From: Sphingomonas sp. PAMC26645
GTDB taxonomy: Bacteria; Pseudomonadota; Alphaproteobacteria; Sphingomonadales; Sphingomonadaceae
Reading direction: 5' to 3'
DNA length: 64,000 nt
NCBI RefSeq assembly: GCF_004795835.1
Contig: NZ_CP039249.1
Location: 1,670,501-1,734,500 of the forward strand
Shown here: positions 41,656-51,297 of the stretch, one piece after another
Position numbering within the stretch: position 1 is the stretch's first letter
How the letters are laid out: each line of letters begins with the position of its first letter
The notes under the pieces: generated by a model
What the model saw: the letters and a program-made list of their open reading frames with translations, nothing else
What the model was told of the DNA's origin: nothing
Database searches by the model: none
Translations under genes and position numbers: made by a program

Positions 41656-44568
41656 ATGAACCGACGTGAGCTTCTTGTTGGCACGGCGGGCGCCGGTGCT
41701 TCTCTGTTCGTGGGGCCGATCGAGGCCGGGTTCGCGGCTGGCGTAGCGAAACAGGGCAGTGCCGGTGCGCTGCCCATGCCGCAGCCGTTGCGGACCTTGC
41801 CGTCGCGCGCGTTGGTGCAGGACCCATCGCGGACGCTGATCGAGCGGGGGTGGCTGTTCCACGAGGGCGACGTGATCGCGCCTGCGCCCGACGGCCACAA
41901 CGCGACGTATCTGAGCGTCAAGGCGGGCAATGCGCTGGGCGCGGCCGCGATGGCGTACGACGATTCCGACTGGCAGTCCGTGCGGTTGCCGCATGACTGG
42001 GCCTCCGCGCAGCCGTTCGTGAAGACCGCAAGCGTGTCGCAGGGCTTTCGCGCGCGGGGGATCGGCTGGTACCGGCGGACGCTGCGGCTCGATCCGGCGG
42101 ACCGCGGCAAGACGATCGGGCTGCAGTTCGACGGGATCGCGACCAACGCGACGGTCTGGGTCAACGGCAGCGTCGTCGCGCACAACTGGTCGGCGTATAA
42201 CAGCGTCGAGATCGACCTGACGCCGTTCGCGCGGTTCGGCGACGATCTCAACGTGATCGCGGTGCGCGTCGATGCGCAGGCGATGGAGGGCTGGTGGTAT
42301 GAGGGCGCGGGGATCTATCGCCATGCGTGGCTGATCCGCCGTGCGCCGGTGGCGATCGTGACGGACGGCGTGCACTGCGATCCGAGGCGGGCCGCGAATG
42401 GCGCGTGGAGCGTGCCGGTCGAAGTGAAGCTCGGCAGCATCGATCGCGCGGCGGTCGGCGTCACGGTGGACGTCGCGCTGCTCGATCCCGACGGCAAGCG
42501 CGTGGCGGGGGCGCAGGCGACCGCGACGGTGCTGTCGCTCGAGCGCGCGACCGCGACGATGACGCTGGCCGTGCCTGCGCCGCGCATTTGGTCGATCGAG
42601 ACGCCGACGCTCTATACCGTCGTGACGCACGTCCTGCGCGACGGCGCGATCGTCGACGAGCGGCGCATCCCGGTCGGCTTCCGCACGATCCGGTTCGATG
42701 CGGACCGTGGCTTCCTGCTCAACGACAAGTCGGTGAAGCTGAAGGGCGTGTGCCTGCATCAGGATCATGCCGGCGTCGGGACCGCGATCCCCGATGCGCT
42801 GCTGCGCTGGCGGCTGGAGCGGCTGAAGGCGATGGGCTGCAACGCAATCCGCTGTTCGCACAATGCGCCGGCCGCCGAGCTGCTCGACCTGTGCGACGAG
42901 ATGGGCTTCGTCGTGATGGACGAGAACCGCCAGTTCAATCCCGCGCCCGATTACATGGCGCAGCTCGAATGGATGGTCCGCCGCGATCGCAACCATCCGA
43001 GCGTCATCCTGTGGTCGGTGTTCAACGAGGAGCCGATGCAGGGCACCGAGGCGGGCGTCGAGATGCTGCGGCGGATGGCGCACGCGGCGCATGCGCTCGA
43101 CGACAGCCGGCCGGTGACGGGCGCGATGAACGGCGCGTTCTTCGATCCGATCAACGTGTCGAGCATTTTCGACGTGGTCGGCTTCAACTATTATCAGGGC
43201 GATTACGACCGGTTCCACCAGCTCAACCCGACCAAGCCGATGACGAGCTCGGAGGATACCAGCGCCTATGAAACGCGCGGCGCGTTCGCAAGCGATCCGG
43301 CCGCGCATGTCCAGTCGTCCTACGACGTCGAGGCGGCGAGCTGGGGCGATACGCACCGCGCGACGTGGAAGAAGATCGCCGATCGTCCGTTCGTCGCGGG
43401 CGGGTTCGTGTGGACCGGGTTCGATTATCACGGCGAACCGACGCCGCATGAATGGCCGACGATCTCCAGTTTCTTCGGCATCCTCGACCTGTGCGGGTTC
43501 CCGAAGACTGCGTTCGACATCCACCGCGCGCATTGGGTCGATGATGCGCCGGTCGTCGGCCTGACGCCGCACTGGACGTGGCCGGGACGCGAGGGGCAGC
43601 CGGTCGTGGTGCTGGTGATGAGCAACGCCGAGCGCGTCGCGTTGCGGTTGAACGGGCGGAAGGTCGGCGAGCAGGCGGTCGACCGGATCATGGGCAACGA
43701 GTTCAGCGTGCCCTATGCGCCGGGGCGGATCGAGGTGATCGCGTTGCGCGGCGGCAAGGTCGTCGCGACCGCCGCGCACGAGACCGTGGGCAAGCCAATT
43801 GCGCTGCGGTTGACGCCGGCGCGGACCGTAATGGCGGGCGACGACGAGGATACGCAGCCGGTGACGATCGACGCGATCGATGCCGCCGGGCGTCACGTAC
43901 CGACCGCGAACCTGCCGACGCAGTTCTCGGTCGAGGGCGCGGCGATCATCGGTGTCGGTAATGGCGACCCGAACAGCCACGAACCGGAGAAGGGCAACGC
44001 GCGGTCGTTGTTCAACGGGCTGGCGCAGGTGATCGTGCAGGCGGGGACGGGCCGGGGGCGGATCGTGATGACCGCGACTGCGCCGGGATTGAAGCCGGCG
44101 CGGCTGGTGATCGACCGGGCGGCGATCGCACCGCGGGCGCAGATGGCCGCGACCTATGGCGGGCAGGCGATCCGGGAGTGGCGTCGCTCGCCGGCGTTCG
44201 CTGCGCGGCCCGATCCTGCGCTGGCGCCGATCGATGGCGACAATAACAGCTGGGCATTCGTGCGGAGTGGCACGCCGGTCCAGGCTGCGGCGGAGGGCCG
44301 TTGGCGACTCTACCGGGCTAGCGTGACGCCGTGGCGGCGGATCGGTGCGGAGGGCGGCATGATCCGTTTCGCGTCGATCGCGGGGAAGGCCGAGCTGTGG
44401 GTGGATGGCCGGCGGCTTGCGTCGAAGACCGGGGTGGAGGCTGGGCCGCTGGAGGCGGCGTTGCCGGCGGGCGGCGGCGTGCGCCAGATCGTGCTGGTGG
44501 TGGAAGCTGCCGCGGACGGGGTTTCGGGTATCGTCGGCGCGGTAACGATGGAGCCGTTAGCGCGCTAA
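41656..44568 (+). CDS. GH2 beta-galactosidase, Tat-exported
   Basis: The 970-residue product begins with a Tat-type signal (MNRRELLVGTAGAGASLFVG). The GH2 sugar-binding domain contains DWQSVRLPHDWASAQPF and YEGAGIYRHAWLI. The barrel has acid/base Glu458 in VILWSVFNEEPMQG and a nucleophile candidate in TKPMTSSEDTSAYETRG. FVAGGFVWTGFDYHGEPTPH closes the active site. The C-terminal domains include DUF4982-like and beta-rich modules. This architecture is typical of exported beta-galactosidases of the GalB/DUF4982 type; it could remove the galactose of complex N-glycans before GH20 acts. It lies 21 bp after gntR, so the two form an operon. Confidence 0.9.
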   Translation: MNRRELLVGTAGAGASLFVGPIEAGFAAGVAKQGSAGALPMPQPLRTLPSRALVQDPSRTLIERGWLFHEGDVIAPAPDGHNATYLSVKAGNALGAAAMAYDDSDWQSVRLPHDWASAQPFVKTASVSQGFRARGIGWYRRTLRLDPADRGKTIGLQFDGIATNATVWVNGSVVAHNWSAYNSVEIDLTPFARFGDDLNVIAVRVDAQAMEGWWYEGAGIYRHAWLIRRAPVAIVTDGVHCDPRRAANGAWSVPVEVKLGSIDRAAVGVTVDVALLDPDGKRVAGAQATATVLSLERATATMTLAVPAPRIWSIETPTLYTVVTHVLRDGAIVDERRIPVGFRTIRFDADRGFLLNDKSVKLKGVCLHQDHAGVGTAIPDALLRWRLERLKAMGCNAIRCSHNAPAAELLDLCDEMGFVVMDENRQFNPAPDYMAQLEWMVRRDRNHPSVILWSVFNEEPMQGTEAGVEMLRRMAHAAHALDDSRPVTGAMNGAFFDPINVSSIFDVVGFNYYQGDYDRFHQLNPTKPMTSSEDTSAYETRGAFASDPAAHVQSSYDVEAASWGDTHRATWKKIADRPFVAGGFVWTGFDYHGEPTPHEWPTISSFFGILDLCGFPKTAFDIHRAHWVDDAPVVGLTPHWTWPGREGQPVVVLVMSNAERVALRLNGRKVGEQAVDRIMGNEFSVPYAPGRIEVIALRGGKVVATAAHETVGKPIALRLTPARTVMAGDDEDTQPVTIDAIDAAGRHVPTANLPTQFSVEGAAIIGVGNGDPNSHEPEKGNARSLFNGLAQVIVQAGTGRGRIVMTATAPGLKPARLVIDRAAIAPRAQMAATYGGQAIREWRRSPAFAARPDPALAPIDGDNNSWAFVRSGTPVQAAAEGRWRLYRASVTPWRRIGAEGGMIRFASIAGKAELWVDGRRLASKTGVEAGPLEAALPAGGGVRQIVLVVEAAADGVSGIVGAVTMEPLAR

Positions 44569-44594
44569 GGCAGTCGACCGATCCGTGATTTTGC

Positions 44595-44719
44595 GATCCT
44601 CCCCCGCAAGGGGGAGGATCGCCGAAGGTGACGGAGGGGGAGGATACGGAACAGGCGTTTTCCTTTCCTCCCCCTCCGTCTGGCAAGCGCCAGCCACCTC
44701 CCCCTTGCGGGGGAGGATC
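44595..44719. repeat. 125-bp dispersed element (copy 2), GATCCTCCCCC...GGGGGAGGATC
   Basis: Same length and layout as 19231-19355: inverted outer arms, a GGTGACGGAGGGGGAGGATA core, and the inverted CCCCTCCGTC partner, then GCAAGCGCCAGCCACCTCCC. It fills most of the gap between two convergent genes. Confidence 0.88.
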
Positions 44720-44731
44720 AGCCAGCGTCGT

Positions 44732-46435
44732 CTAGCGGGCCAGCGTCGTCAGGACTGCGTCGGTCGCGAGCACGTGAAGCTGGCCTGGCGCGGGGCGGGC
44801 GATCGCGCGGATACCGAGCTTTGCCAGCGCCGCATCGTCGGCCAGCGCTAGATCGCCCAGTTGGAGGCGCAGTCGACCGGTATGGCGGCTAGCGCGAAGG
44901 ACATTCGCTGCCCCGCCAAGCGCGCCCTCGGTTGCGGACGACAGGCTGATCATATCCTCAGCGACAGTCGCGGCAGGCTTGATCGCCACATTGCCACCCA
45001 GCGCCAACGCATCGCGGATTTCCATCGAGACGACATCGGCGATCGGCCCAAGTACGACCTGGAGCGCGGAGTTTGACGGGCGCAGGATGCCGCGCGCGCC
45101 GAGGGCCTTCAGCGCGGCGTCGTCGACCGCGGACTGGTCCACGACGATCAACCGCAACCGCGTCGTGCACGCGCTCACCGTGGTCAGGTTCGCCCCGCCG
45201 CCCAGCGCCTGCGCGAACGCCGCACCGCGCCCGCCTGCCGTGGGGGTCGCTACCGCGGCGACGGTCTCGGCTTCGCGCCCGGGCGTCGCGAGGTCGAACT
45301 TGCGGATGAAGAAGCGGAACAGCCCGTAATACAGCACGAAATACACCGCACCGACCGGCAGCAGGACGAGCGGTCGCGTCGCCTTGCCGAAGTTCAGCAC
45401 GTAGTCGAGCAGCCCCGCCGAGAAGCCGAAGCCCATTTTGACGCCGAGCACGTCCATCAGCGCCATCGACAGGCCGGTCAGCACCGCGTGCACCGCGTAG
45501 AGCACGGGCGCGAGGAACATGAAGCTGAACTCGATCGGCTCGGTGACGCCGGTCAGCGCCGAGGTGAGCGCGAGGCTGAGCAGCATGCCGCCGACCGCTT
45601 TCCGGCGCTCGGGCCTCGCGGAATGGTACATGGCGAGGCACGCGGCGGGCAGGCCGAACATCATCACCGGGAAGAAGCCGGCCATGAAGATCCCCGCCGA
45701 CGGATCGCCCGCAAAGAAGCGGCGCAGGTCGCCCGAGGTGCCGTGGTAGTCGCCGGCGACGAACCAGACGATGTTGTTGAGCAAATGGTGAAGCCCGGTG
45801 ACGAGCAGCAGGCGGTTGAGCAGCCCGAACACGAACACGCCGATCGCACCGCTGCCGGTGATCGCGACGCTCAACTGGTCGACGCCTTGGCTCAGCAGTG
45901 TGAAGCCGAAGCCGAACACCGCCGCGAGCACGAGGCCGGCCACGCCGCTGACGATCGGCACGAACCGGCGTCCACCGAAAAAAGCGAGATATTCGGGCAG
46001 CTTGATCGTCGAATAGCGATTGTAGAGCGTGCCGCCGGCGAGTCCCGACAGGATGCCGATCGGCACGTCGAGCCGCGCCATCGCCTTGGCCTTCCACGCC
46101 GCGATCGCGAGGTCGGCGGAGACGCCGGTCAGCCCTGCGGAGACTTCGGGTGCAACGGTGATCAGGACTTTGCCCGCTTCGGTCGCGACCAGGAAGCAGA
46201 CGACGCCGGCGAGGCACGCGGCACCGTTGCCGTCGCGGGCGAACCCGGTGGCGACGCCGATCGCGAAGAGCAGGCCGAGGTGCGAGAAGATCGCGTCGCC
46301 GGCCGCGCTGATGAAGGCGATGTCGAGCAGGTCGGGCTGGCCGAGGCGGAGCAGCAGGCCGGCGATCGGCAGCACCGCGATCGGCAGCATCAGCGCGCGG
46401 CCGAGCGGCTGGAGGGCTTCGAGGATCGATTTCAT
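44732..46435 (-). CDS. nagE: N-acetylglucosamine PTS transporter EIICB, with a second degenerate EIIB
   Basis: The protein imports GlcNAc with phosphorylation to GlcNAc-6-P. The 567-residue product (ATG 46435) has the EIIC membrane domain (MKSILEALQPLGRALMLPIA; GLHHLLNNIVWFVAGDY with the sugar-binding His; TSALTGVTEPIEFSFMFLAP). The first EIIB has phospho-Cys423 (TVSACTTRLRLIVVDQ). A C-terminal second EIIB-like copy (SRHTGRLRLQLGDLALADDA) has His where the Cys should be and ends the protein where some relatives carry EIIA. The start ATG overlaps the stop of the PTS fusion gene. EIIA is supplied by that fusion. Confidence 0.92.
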   Translation of the reverse strand: MKSILEALQPLGRALMLPIAVLPIAGLLLRLGQPDLLDIAFISAAGDAIFSHLGLLFAIGVATGFARDGNGAACLAGVVCFLVATEAGKVLITVAPEVSAGLTGVSADLAIAAWKAKAMARLDVPIGILSGLAGGTLYNRYSTIKLPEYLAFFGGRRFVPIVSGVAGLVLAAVFGFGFTLLSQGVDQLSVAITGSGAIGVFVFGLLNRLLLVTGLHHLLNNIVWFVAGDYHGTSGDLRRFFAGDPSAGIFMAGFFPVMMFGLPAACLAMYHSARPERRKAVGGMLLSLALTSALTGVTEPIEFSFMFLAPVLYAVHAVLTGLSMALMDVLGVKMGFGFSAGLLDYVLNFGKATRPLVLLPVGAVYFVLYYGLFRFFIRKFDLATPGREAETVAAVATPTAGGRGAAFAQALGGGANLTTVSACTTRLRLIVVDQSAVDDAALKALGARGILRPSNSALQVVLGPIADVVSMEIRDALALGGNVAIKPAATVAEDMISLSSATEGALGGAANVLRASRHTGRLRLQLGDLALADDAALAKLGIRAIARPAPGQLHVLATDAVLTTLAR

Positions 46436-48927
46436 GCGGTGAACTCCCGGGCGAGCGAGCGGACGTCGGCGGCGGACCCGCATTGCAGCGCGGCGGCGGC
46501 ATGCGCGCGGCACGCCTCCATCGTCAGCGTCGCGACCAGTGCCTTGATCTCGGGCACCAGCGCGGGTGCGGACGAGAGTTCGGTGACGCCGAGCCCGATC
46601 AGGATGGGAACGGCAAGCGGGTCGGAGGCGAGCCCGCCGCACACGCCGGTCCAGCGGCCATGCACCGCGCCGCCCTTGCAGGTCTGCGCGATCAGCCGGA
46701 GGACGGCGGGGTGCAACCCATCGATCCCGCTCGCGACCGCCGCGTTGCCGCGGTCCATCGCCAGCGCGTATTGCGTGAGGTCGTTGGTCCCGACCGACAG
46801 AAAATCTGCTTCCGCGGCGATCAGGTCGGCGGTGACGGCGGCGGCCGGGGTCTCTATCATCACGCCGACGGGAACGCGGTCGCCGATGCCGATCTCGGCG
46901 GCGACGCGGTCGACCACCGCGCGGACGGCGCGCAGTTCGTCGAGGCTGGCGATCATCGGCACCATGATCCGGCATTGCCCGGCGGGCTTTACCGACAGGA
47001 TCGCGCGGACCTGGTCCTCCAGGATCTGCGGGTGCGCGAGGCCGACGCGGATGCCGCGCAGGCCGAGTGCGGGGTTCTCTTCCGGCGCCATCGGCAGATA
47101 CGGCGCGGGCTTGTCGCCGCCGATGTCGAGCAGTCGGACGATCAGCGGGCGGCCGTCGAGCGCGTCGGCGATCGCTTGGTAATCGGCGGTCTGTTCGGCG
47201 ACCGTCGGTGCGGCGTCGCGTTCGAGGAACAGGAATTCGGTGCGCAACAGGCCCGAGCCTTCCGCGCCGTTCTCGACCGCGAGATGAGCATCGCCGAGCG
47301 CGCCGAGATTGGCGAACGCCTCGATCCGGGTGCCGTCGGCCATGCGGCAAGGTTCGCCGGCCCGCGCGAGCGCTTCGGTGCGGCGGACCTGCGCCTGGAC
47401 GATCCGGACTTGCGTGGCGACGAGCGTGTCGGCGTCGGGATCGATCCGCAACAGGCCTTCGCTGGCGTCGAGGATCACTGGCGTATCGTCGGTGACGGCG
47501 TTCAACGGCGACCCGATCGCGACCAGCGCGGGGAGGCCCATCGTCGCGGCGAGGATCGCGACGTGCGAGGTCGGACCGCCGCGCTCGACGCAGAAGCCGA
47601 CTATGTTCGCGCGGTCGAGCGACAGGACGTGCGACGGCAGCAGATCGTCCGCGAGCAGGATCGTGTCGGGCGGGAACGACAGCGGCGTGGTCTCGACCCC
47701 GGCGATCAGCGCGAGCAACTGGCGTTCGAGATCGAGCATGTCGTCGGCGCGCGCGGCAAGCCGCGGGTCGGTGCTGGTGCGCAACGCGTCGGCCTGCGGA
47801 CGGATCGCGGCGCGCCAGGCATGGCCCGCGCTCTCGCCGCTGGCGATGCCGCTGCGCGTCGTCTCGTGGAGCATGGGGTCGTCGAGCATCGCCGCATGCG
47901 CCTCGACGATCGCGCGTTCGGGACCGGTCGCGCTGCGGGCGCGGTCCGCGAAACGGGTCGACAGCGTCGTGACGGCCGCATCGAAGCGAGCCTCCTCGGC
48001 GGCGATGCCTTCGCCCTGTTCGGGGACGACGATGTCGGCGGGGCGGAACCAGCGTGCCCGGCCGATTGCCAGGCCGGGCGCCGCGGTGACGCCGGTCAGC
48101 GCGCCGTCGACTGCGGGGCGGGCTGGCGAGGGGGCGATGGCGGGTGCGCGGACGGGGGCTTCGGCCGGCTCGTCCATGCCGCTCTCGATCAGGTCACAGA
48201 TGGCAGCGAGTGCCGCAGAGGCATCGGCGCCGGCTGCGGTCACGACGATCGTCTCGTTGTGGCGGATCGCCAAGGCTAGCAAGGCTATCGGGCTGCGGAC
48301 GTTGGCGGTCTTGTCGTCGGATGCGAGCGTCACGTCGGCGTCGAAGCGCTTGGCGGTCGCGGCAAGGCGCGCGGCCGGGCGGGCGTGGATGCCGTGCGGG
48401 AGGGGCACGACGACGGTGCGTGTGTGCGTCGCGCCGTCCTGGCTCGTCTCGCGGCGTGCGACCGCGTCGCTGGGTTCGAGCGTCATCAGCGGATCGCCGA
48501 CCGCGACCAGTTCGCTGGAAACGGCGTGGACGATCCTGAACCGGTCGGGGTTCACGATGACGATCGGCGTGACGACCGCGCGAGCTTCTTGCACGAGCAG
48601 GTCTAGGTCGAAGCGGATCAGCGGTGCGCCGCGCTCGACCGTGTCGCCGACCGCGACGCACGGGGTGAAGCCGCGTCCGCCGAGTGCGACCGTGTCGAGC
48701 CCGATGTGGATCAGGATCTCCGCACCCTCGGGCGTGGCGAGCGTGATCGCGTGGCCGCTCGGCAACAGCGTCAGCACGGTGCCGGCGCAAGGAGCATAGA
48801 GGCAGTCGCCGGTCGGATCGATCGCGACGCCGTCCCCCAGCATCCGCTCCGAGAACACCGCGTCGGGCACCTCGTCGATCGGCGTTGCCCAGCCCTGCAT
48901 CGGCGCGGTCAGGAGGATGGAGGCCAT
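46432..48927 (-). CDS. PTS EIIA-HPr-EI fusion protein
   Basis: A phosphoenolpyruvate-dependent phosphotransfer relay fused in one 831-residue protein. EIIA (residues 1-150) has VPDAVFSERMLGDGVAIDP and the phospho-His74 in ILIHIGLDTVALGG. HPr (about 168-255) has LPHGIHARPAARLA with His181. EI follows a Pro/Ala linker and starts GVTAAPGLAIGRARWFRP; it has the phospho-His region GPTSHVAILAATMGLP, the PEP-binding barrel (GSGLLRTEFLFLERD), and CGGLASDPLAVPIL with the catalytic Cys. ATG 48927 was chosen by homology to EIIA. It supplies phosphate to the neighbouring NagE, so the GlcNAc PTS here is self-contained. The nagA gene lies 73 bp upstream in the same direction. Confidence 0.95.
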   Translation of the reverse strand: MASILLTAPMQGWATPIDEVPDAVFSERMLGDGVAIDPTGDCLYAPCAGTVLTLLPSGHAITLATPEGAEILIHIGLDTVALGGRGFTPCVAVGDTVERGAPLIRFDLDLLVQEARAVVTPIVIVNPDRFRIVHAVSSELVAVGDPLMTLEPSDAVARRETSQDGATHTRTVVVPLPHGIHARPAARLAATAKRFDADVTLASDDKTANVRSPIALLALAIRHNETIVVTAAGADASAALAAICDLIESGMDEPAEAPVRAPAIAPSPARPAVDGALTGVTAAPGLAIGRARWFRPADIVVPEQGEGIAAEEARFDAAVTTLSTRFADRARSATGPERAIVEAHAAMLDDPMLHETTRSGIASGESAGHAWRAAIRPQADALRTSTDPRLAARADDMLDLERQLLALIAGVETTPLSFPPDTILLADDLLPSHVLSLDRANIVGFCVERGGPTSHVAILAATMGLPALVAIGSPLNAVTDDTPVILDASEGLLRIDPDADTLVATQVRIVQAQVRRTEALARAGEPCRMADGTRIEAFANLGALGDAHLAVENGAEGSGLLRTEFLFLERDAAPTVAEQTADYQAIADALDGRPLIVRLLDIGGDKPAPYLPMAPEENPALGLRGIRVGLAHPQILEDQVRAILSVKPAGQCRIMVPMIASLDELRAVRAVVDRVAAEIGIGDRVPVGVMIETPAAAVTADLIAAEADFLSVGTNDLTQYALAMDRGNAAVASGIDGLHPAVLRLIAQTCKGGAVHGRWTGVCGGLASDPLAVPILIGLGVTELSSAPALVPEIKALVATLTMEACRAHAAAALQCGSAADVRSLAREFTA

Positions 48928-49000
48928 GGGTGCGTTCTCGATACCAGAAGGGATGGGCTCGATCCCAAAAGGGAAGGGCGCAAAAGCAGGGTGGAGGCGG

Positions 49001-50143
49001 TCAGGCCGCGCTCGCCCCGCCGATCCATGTGCCGACCGGATGCAGGTCGCGGGTGAGCATGACCCAATCGGCGGTACGGCCGACCTGCAACGTGCCGCGC
49101 TCCTGCGACAGCCGCAGGAACGCCGCCGGATAGGTCGCCGCCATCGCCGCGGCGACCTCGGGGGCAACGCCGAGCCGGTCTACCGTGTTGCGGACCGCAC
49201 CGGCCATGTCGAGATCGGAGCCCGCCAGCGTGCCGTCGGCACCCACACAGCGGCCGCCTTCGACATGAATCTCGCGGCCCTGCAGCACGAACGACTTCTC
49301 GGCCGCGCCGACGCAGGGCATCGCGTCGGATACCAGCATGAAACGGTCGTGCGGCCGTGCGCGCAACGCGATCCGCAGCACCGCATCGTCGACATGGAAG
49401 CCGTCGACGATGATCCCGCAATACACCGCCTGGTCGTCGAGAACCGCGCCGACCACGCCCGGTGCGCGGTGAACCAGCGGCGACATCGCGTTGAACAGGT
49501 GCGTCACGCCGGTGATCCCGGCGGCCATGCCGGCGCTCGCGGTGGCGTGATCCGCATCGCTATGGCCGATGCTGATGAGCACGCCCGCGGCGGTCAGCGT
49601 CGCGATCTGTGCCGCGGTCACGCGCTCGGGGGCGAGCGTCACCATGACCCGGCCGAGGCGGGGGCGGGTCAGCAGCGCGAGCAGGTCGTCGTCGAGATCC
49701 TGGAAGCGCGTCGGGTCGTGGATGCCCTTGCGTGCCGGGCTGATCACGGGCCCCTCGATATGGATGCCCAGCACGCCGGGGACACCCGCGAGGATCGCCG
49801 CGTCGACGGCCTCGAGTGCGAGCGCGATCACGTCGGGCGTGTCGCTGATCAGCGTCGGCAGAAACGCGGTGGTGCCGAACGGCCGGTGCGCCGCGCCGAT
49901 CGCGGCGATGCCCTCGACCGTGGGCGTGTCGTTGAACAGCACGCCGCCGCCGCCGTTGACCTGCGTATCGACGAAGCCCGGCATCAGCCAGCCGCCATCG
50001 AGATCGATCGCGTGCTCGGCAGTTAGATCGGTGGTTGCGTCGTCGATCCGGGCGATCCGCCCGTCCTCGACGACGATCGTCGCGTCGTTCAGGACGCCCG
50101 CTGGGGTGACCACATGGCCATTCGAAAACCGGAAGATCGTCAT
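49001..50143 (-). CDS. nagA: N-acetylglucosamine-6-phosphate deacetylase
   Basis: NagA removes the acetyl group of GlcNAc-6-P produced by the PTS. The 380-residue product has the metal-dependent barrel: GWLMPGFVDTQVNGGGGVLF, LGIHIEGPVISPARKGIHDP (with the metal-binding Glu), GHSDADHATASAGMAAG, THLFNAMSPLVHRAPGVVGA, and catalytic Asp in MLVSDAMPCVG. Both ATG and stop are clean. The ATG overlaps the stop of the SIS-type deaminase gene by four bases. Confidence 0.95.
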   Translation of the reverse strand: MTIFRFSNGHVVTPAGVLNDATIVVEDGRIARIDDATTDLTAEHAIDLDGGWLMPGFVDTQVNGGGGVLFNDTPTVEGIAAIGAAHRPFGTTAFLPTLISDTPDVIALALEAVDAAILAGVPGVLGIHIEGPVISPARKGIHDPTRFQDLDDDLLALLTRPRLGRVMVTLAPERVTAAQIATLTAAGVLISIGHSDADHATASAGMAAGITGVTHLFNAMSPLVHRAPGVVGAVLDDQAVYCGIIVDGFHVDDAVLRIALRARPHDRFMLVSDAMPCVGAAEKSFVLQGREIHVEGGRCVGADGTLAGSDLDMAGAVRNTVDRLGVAPEVAAAMAATYPAAFLRLSQERGTLQVGRTADWVMLTRDLHPVGTWIGGASAA

Positions 50144-51216
50144 AACGTGCGCGTCACCTTGCTGAGATGCGACGGAGCGTCGGGGTTGAACCCGCGCGCG
50201 AGCGAGAGGGCGTTGACCATGCGATAGAAGCTCTGGATCATCAGGATCGGCTCGATCGCCGGATGCGCTTTCAAGGCGGGCAGGACGCCGTCGTCGCTGC
50301 TGCCGTCGAGCCCCGCATCGGCGAGCAACACGCCTGCGCCACGCTCGGCGAACTCGCGCGCCGCATCGCGCACGCCGTCGCCGGCTGCATCGGAGGTCGC
50401 GAGCGCCAGCAACGGGAAGCCGTCCTCGACCAGCTGCATCGGGCCGTGGCGGACCTCGGCCGAGCTGAACGATTCGGCATGCAGCGCGCAGGTTTCCTTC
50501 ATCTTCAGCGCCGCCTCGTTGGCGATGCCGAAGCCCATGCCGCGCGCGATCACGAACAGATTGGTCGCGGTGCGCAGCGGTGCGACGGCGGCCGACCAGT
50601 CGAGCGCCCAGGCGCGTGCGAGGTCGGCGGGAAGGGCCGTGACCGCGCTACGCAATGCGTCGTCGTCGGCCCATTCCGCGGTCAAAGCGGCGAAGGCGGC
50701 GAGCGAGCAGATATAGGATTTGGTCGCCGCGACCGACTTTTCCGGTCCGGCGCACAGCGGGATCAGCGTGTCGGCGGTTTCGGCGAGTGGCGAGGTCTCG
50801 TCGTTGACGAACGCGACGACATGCGCGCCGGCGGCTTTCTGCGCGGCGACTGCGGCGAGCAGGTCGGGGCTGCGACCGCTCTGCGATACCGCGATGCACA
50901 GCGTGTTCCGCGCGCCGAGCGGTGCGTCGTAGATCGACACGACCGACGGCGCCGCGGCGGCGACCGGGATGCCGGTCTTCGTCCAGATCAGATACTTGCC
51001 GTAAACCGCCGAGTGATCCGAAGAGCCGCGCGCGCAGGTCACGACGACCGCGGGCGGGGCGCTACGAAGACGCGCACCGAGCGCCGCGAACGCCGCGGCG
51101 TTGGTCGCGAGCATCCGCGCGACGGCCTCGGACGATTCCGCAGCCTCGCGGAACATCAGCGTTGCCGTTTCCGCGATCGGCGGCGGTGTTAGCGGAGGCG
51201 GGGTGGCGTCGTGCAT
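50140..51216 (-). CDS. SIS-domain glucosamine-6-phosphate deaminase (NagB-II type)
   Basis: The 358-residue product has two tandem SIS domains without the N-terminal glutaminase domain of GlmS: VVVTCARGSSDHSAVYGKYL and NTLCIAVSQSGRSPDLLAAV in the first, NLFVIARGMGFGIANEAALK and SFSSAEVRHGPMQLVEDGFP in the second, ending FNPDAPSHLSKVTRTL. This layout is that of AgaS/NagB-II deaminases, which convert glucosamine-6-P to fructose-6-P and ammonia, replacing classical NagB in many alphaproteobacteria. It is the first gene of the nag/PTS operon (nagB-II, nagA, EIIA-HPr-EI, nagE). Confidence 0.92.
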   Translation of the reverse strand: MHDATPPPLTPPPIAETATLMFREAAESSEAVARMLATNAAAFAALGARLRSAPPAVVVTCARGSSDHSAVYGKYLIWTKTGIPVAAAAPSVVSIYDAPLGARNTLCIAVSQSGRSPDLLAAVAAQKAAGAHVVAFVNDETSPLAETADTLIPLCAGPEKSVAATKSYICSLAAFAALTAEWADDDALRSAVTALPADLARAWALDWSAAVAPLRTATNLFVIARGMGFGIANEAALKMKETCALHAESFSSAEVRHGPMQLVEDGFPLLALATSDAAGDGVRDAAREFAERGAGVLLADAGLDGSSDDGVLPALKAHPAIEPILMIQSFYRMVNALSLARGFNPDAPSHLSKVTRTL

Positions 51217-51297
51217 GGCGGCTCGCTTCGATTGGCGTTCTGCGAGGAGCGAGAGGCCCCCCGACCCAGACCGGTTTGAGTAAGTTATGGATTGGTA
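51217..51297. promoter_or_regulatory. Promoter region of the nag/PTS operon with a candidate GntR site
   Basis: The 81-bp gap contains CAGACCGGTTTG at 51267-51278 and ATTGGTATTA at 51291-51300 (complement TAATACCAAT, sharing TACCAAT with the upstream region of the GH20/gntR pair). AGACCGGT also occurs at 53213-53220 upstream of the receptor. The shared words suggest one regulator, presumably the local GntR protein. Motif resemblance only. Confidence 0.35.

Noticed and set aside
45488-47182. A 564-codon plus-strand frame over nagE and the PTS fusion
   Set aside because: Crosses the junction of two clearly coded minus-strand genes; no family motifs.
48928-49000. Short purine-rich stretch between nagA and the PTS fusion gene as a possible attenuator
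   Set aside because: The GATGGGCTCGATCCCAAAAG stretch forms only weak pairing and has no T-run, so no regulatory call is justified.
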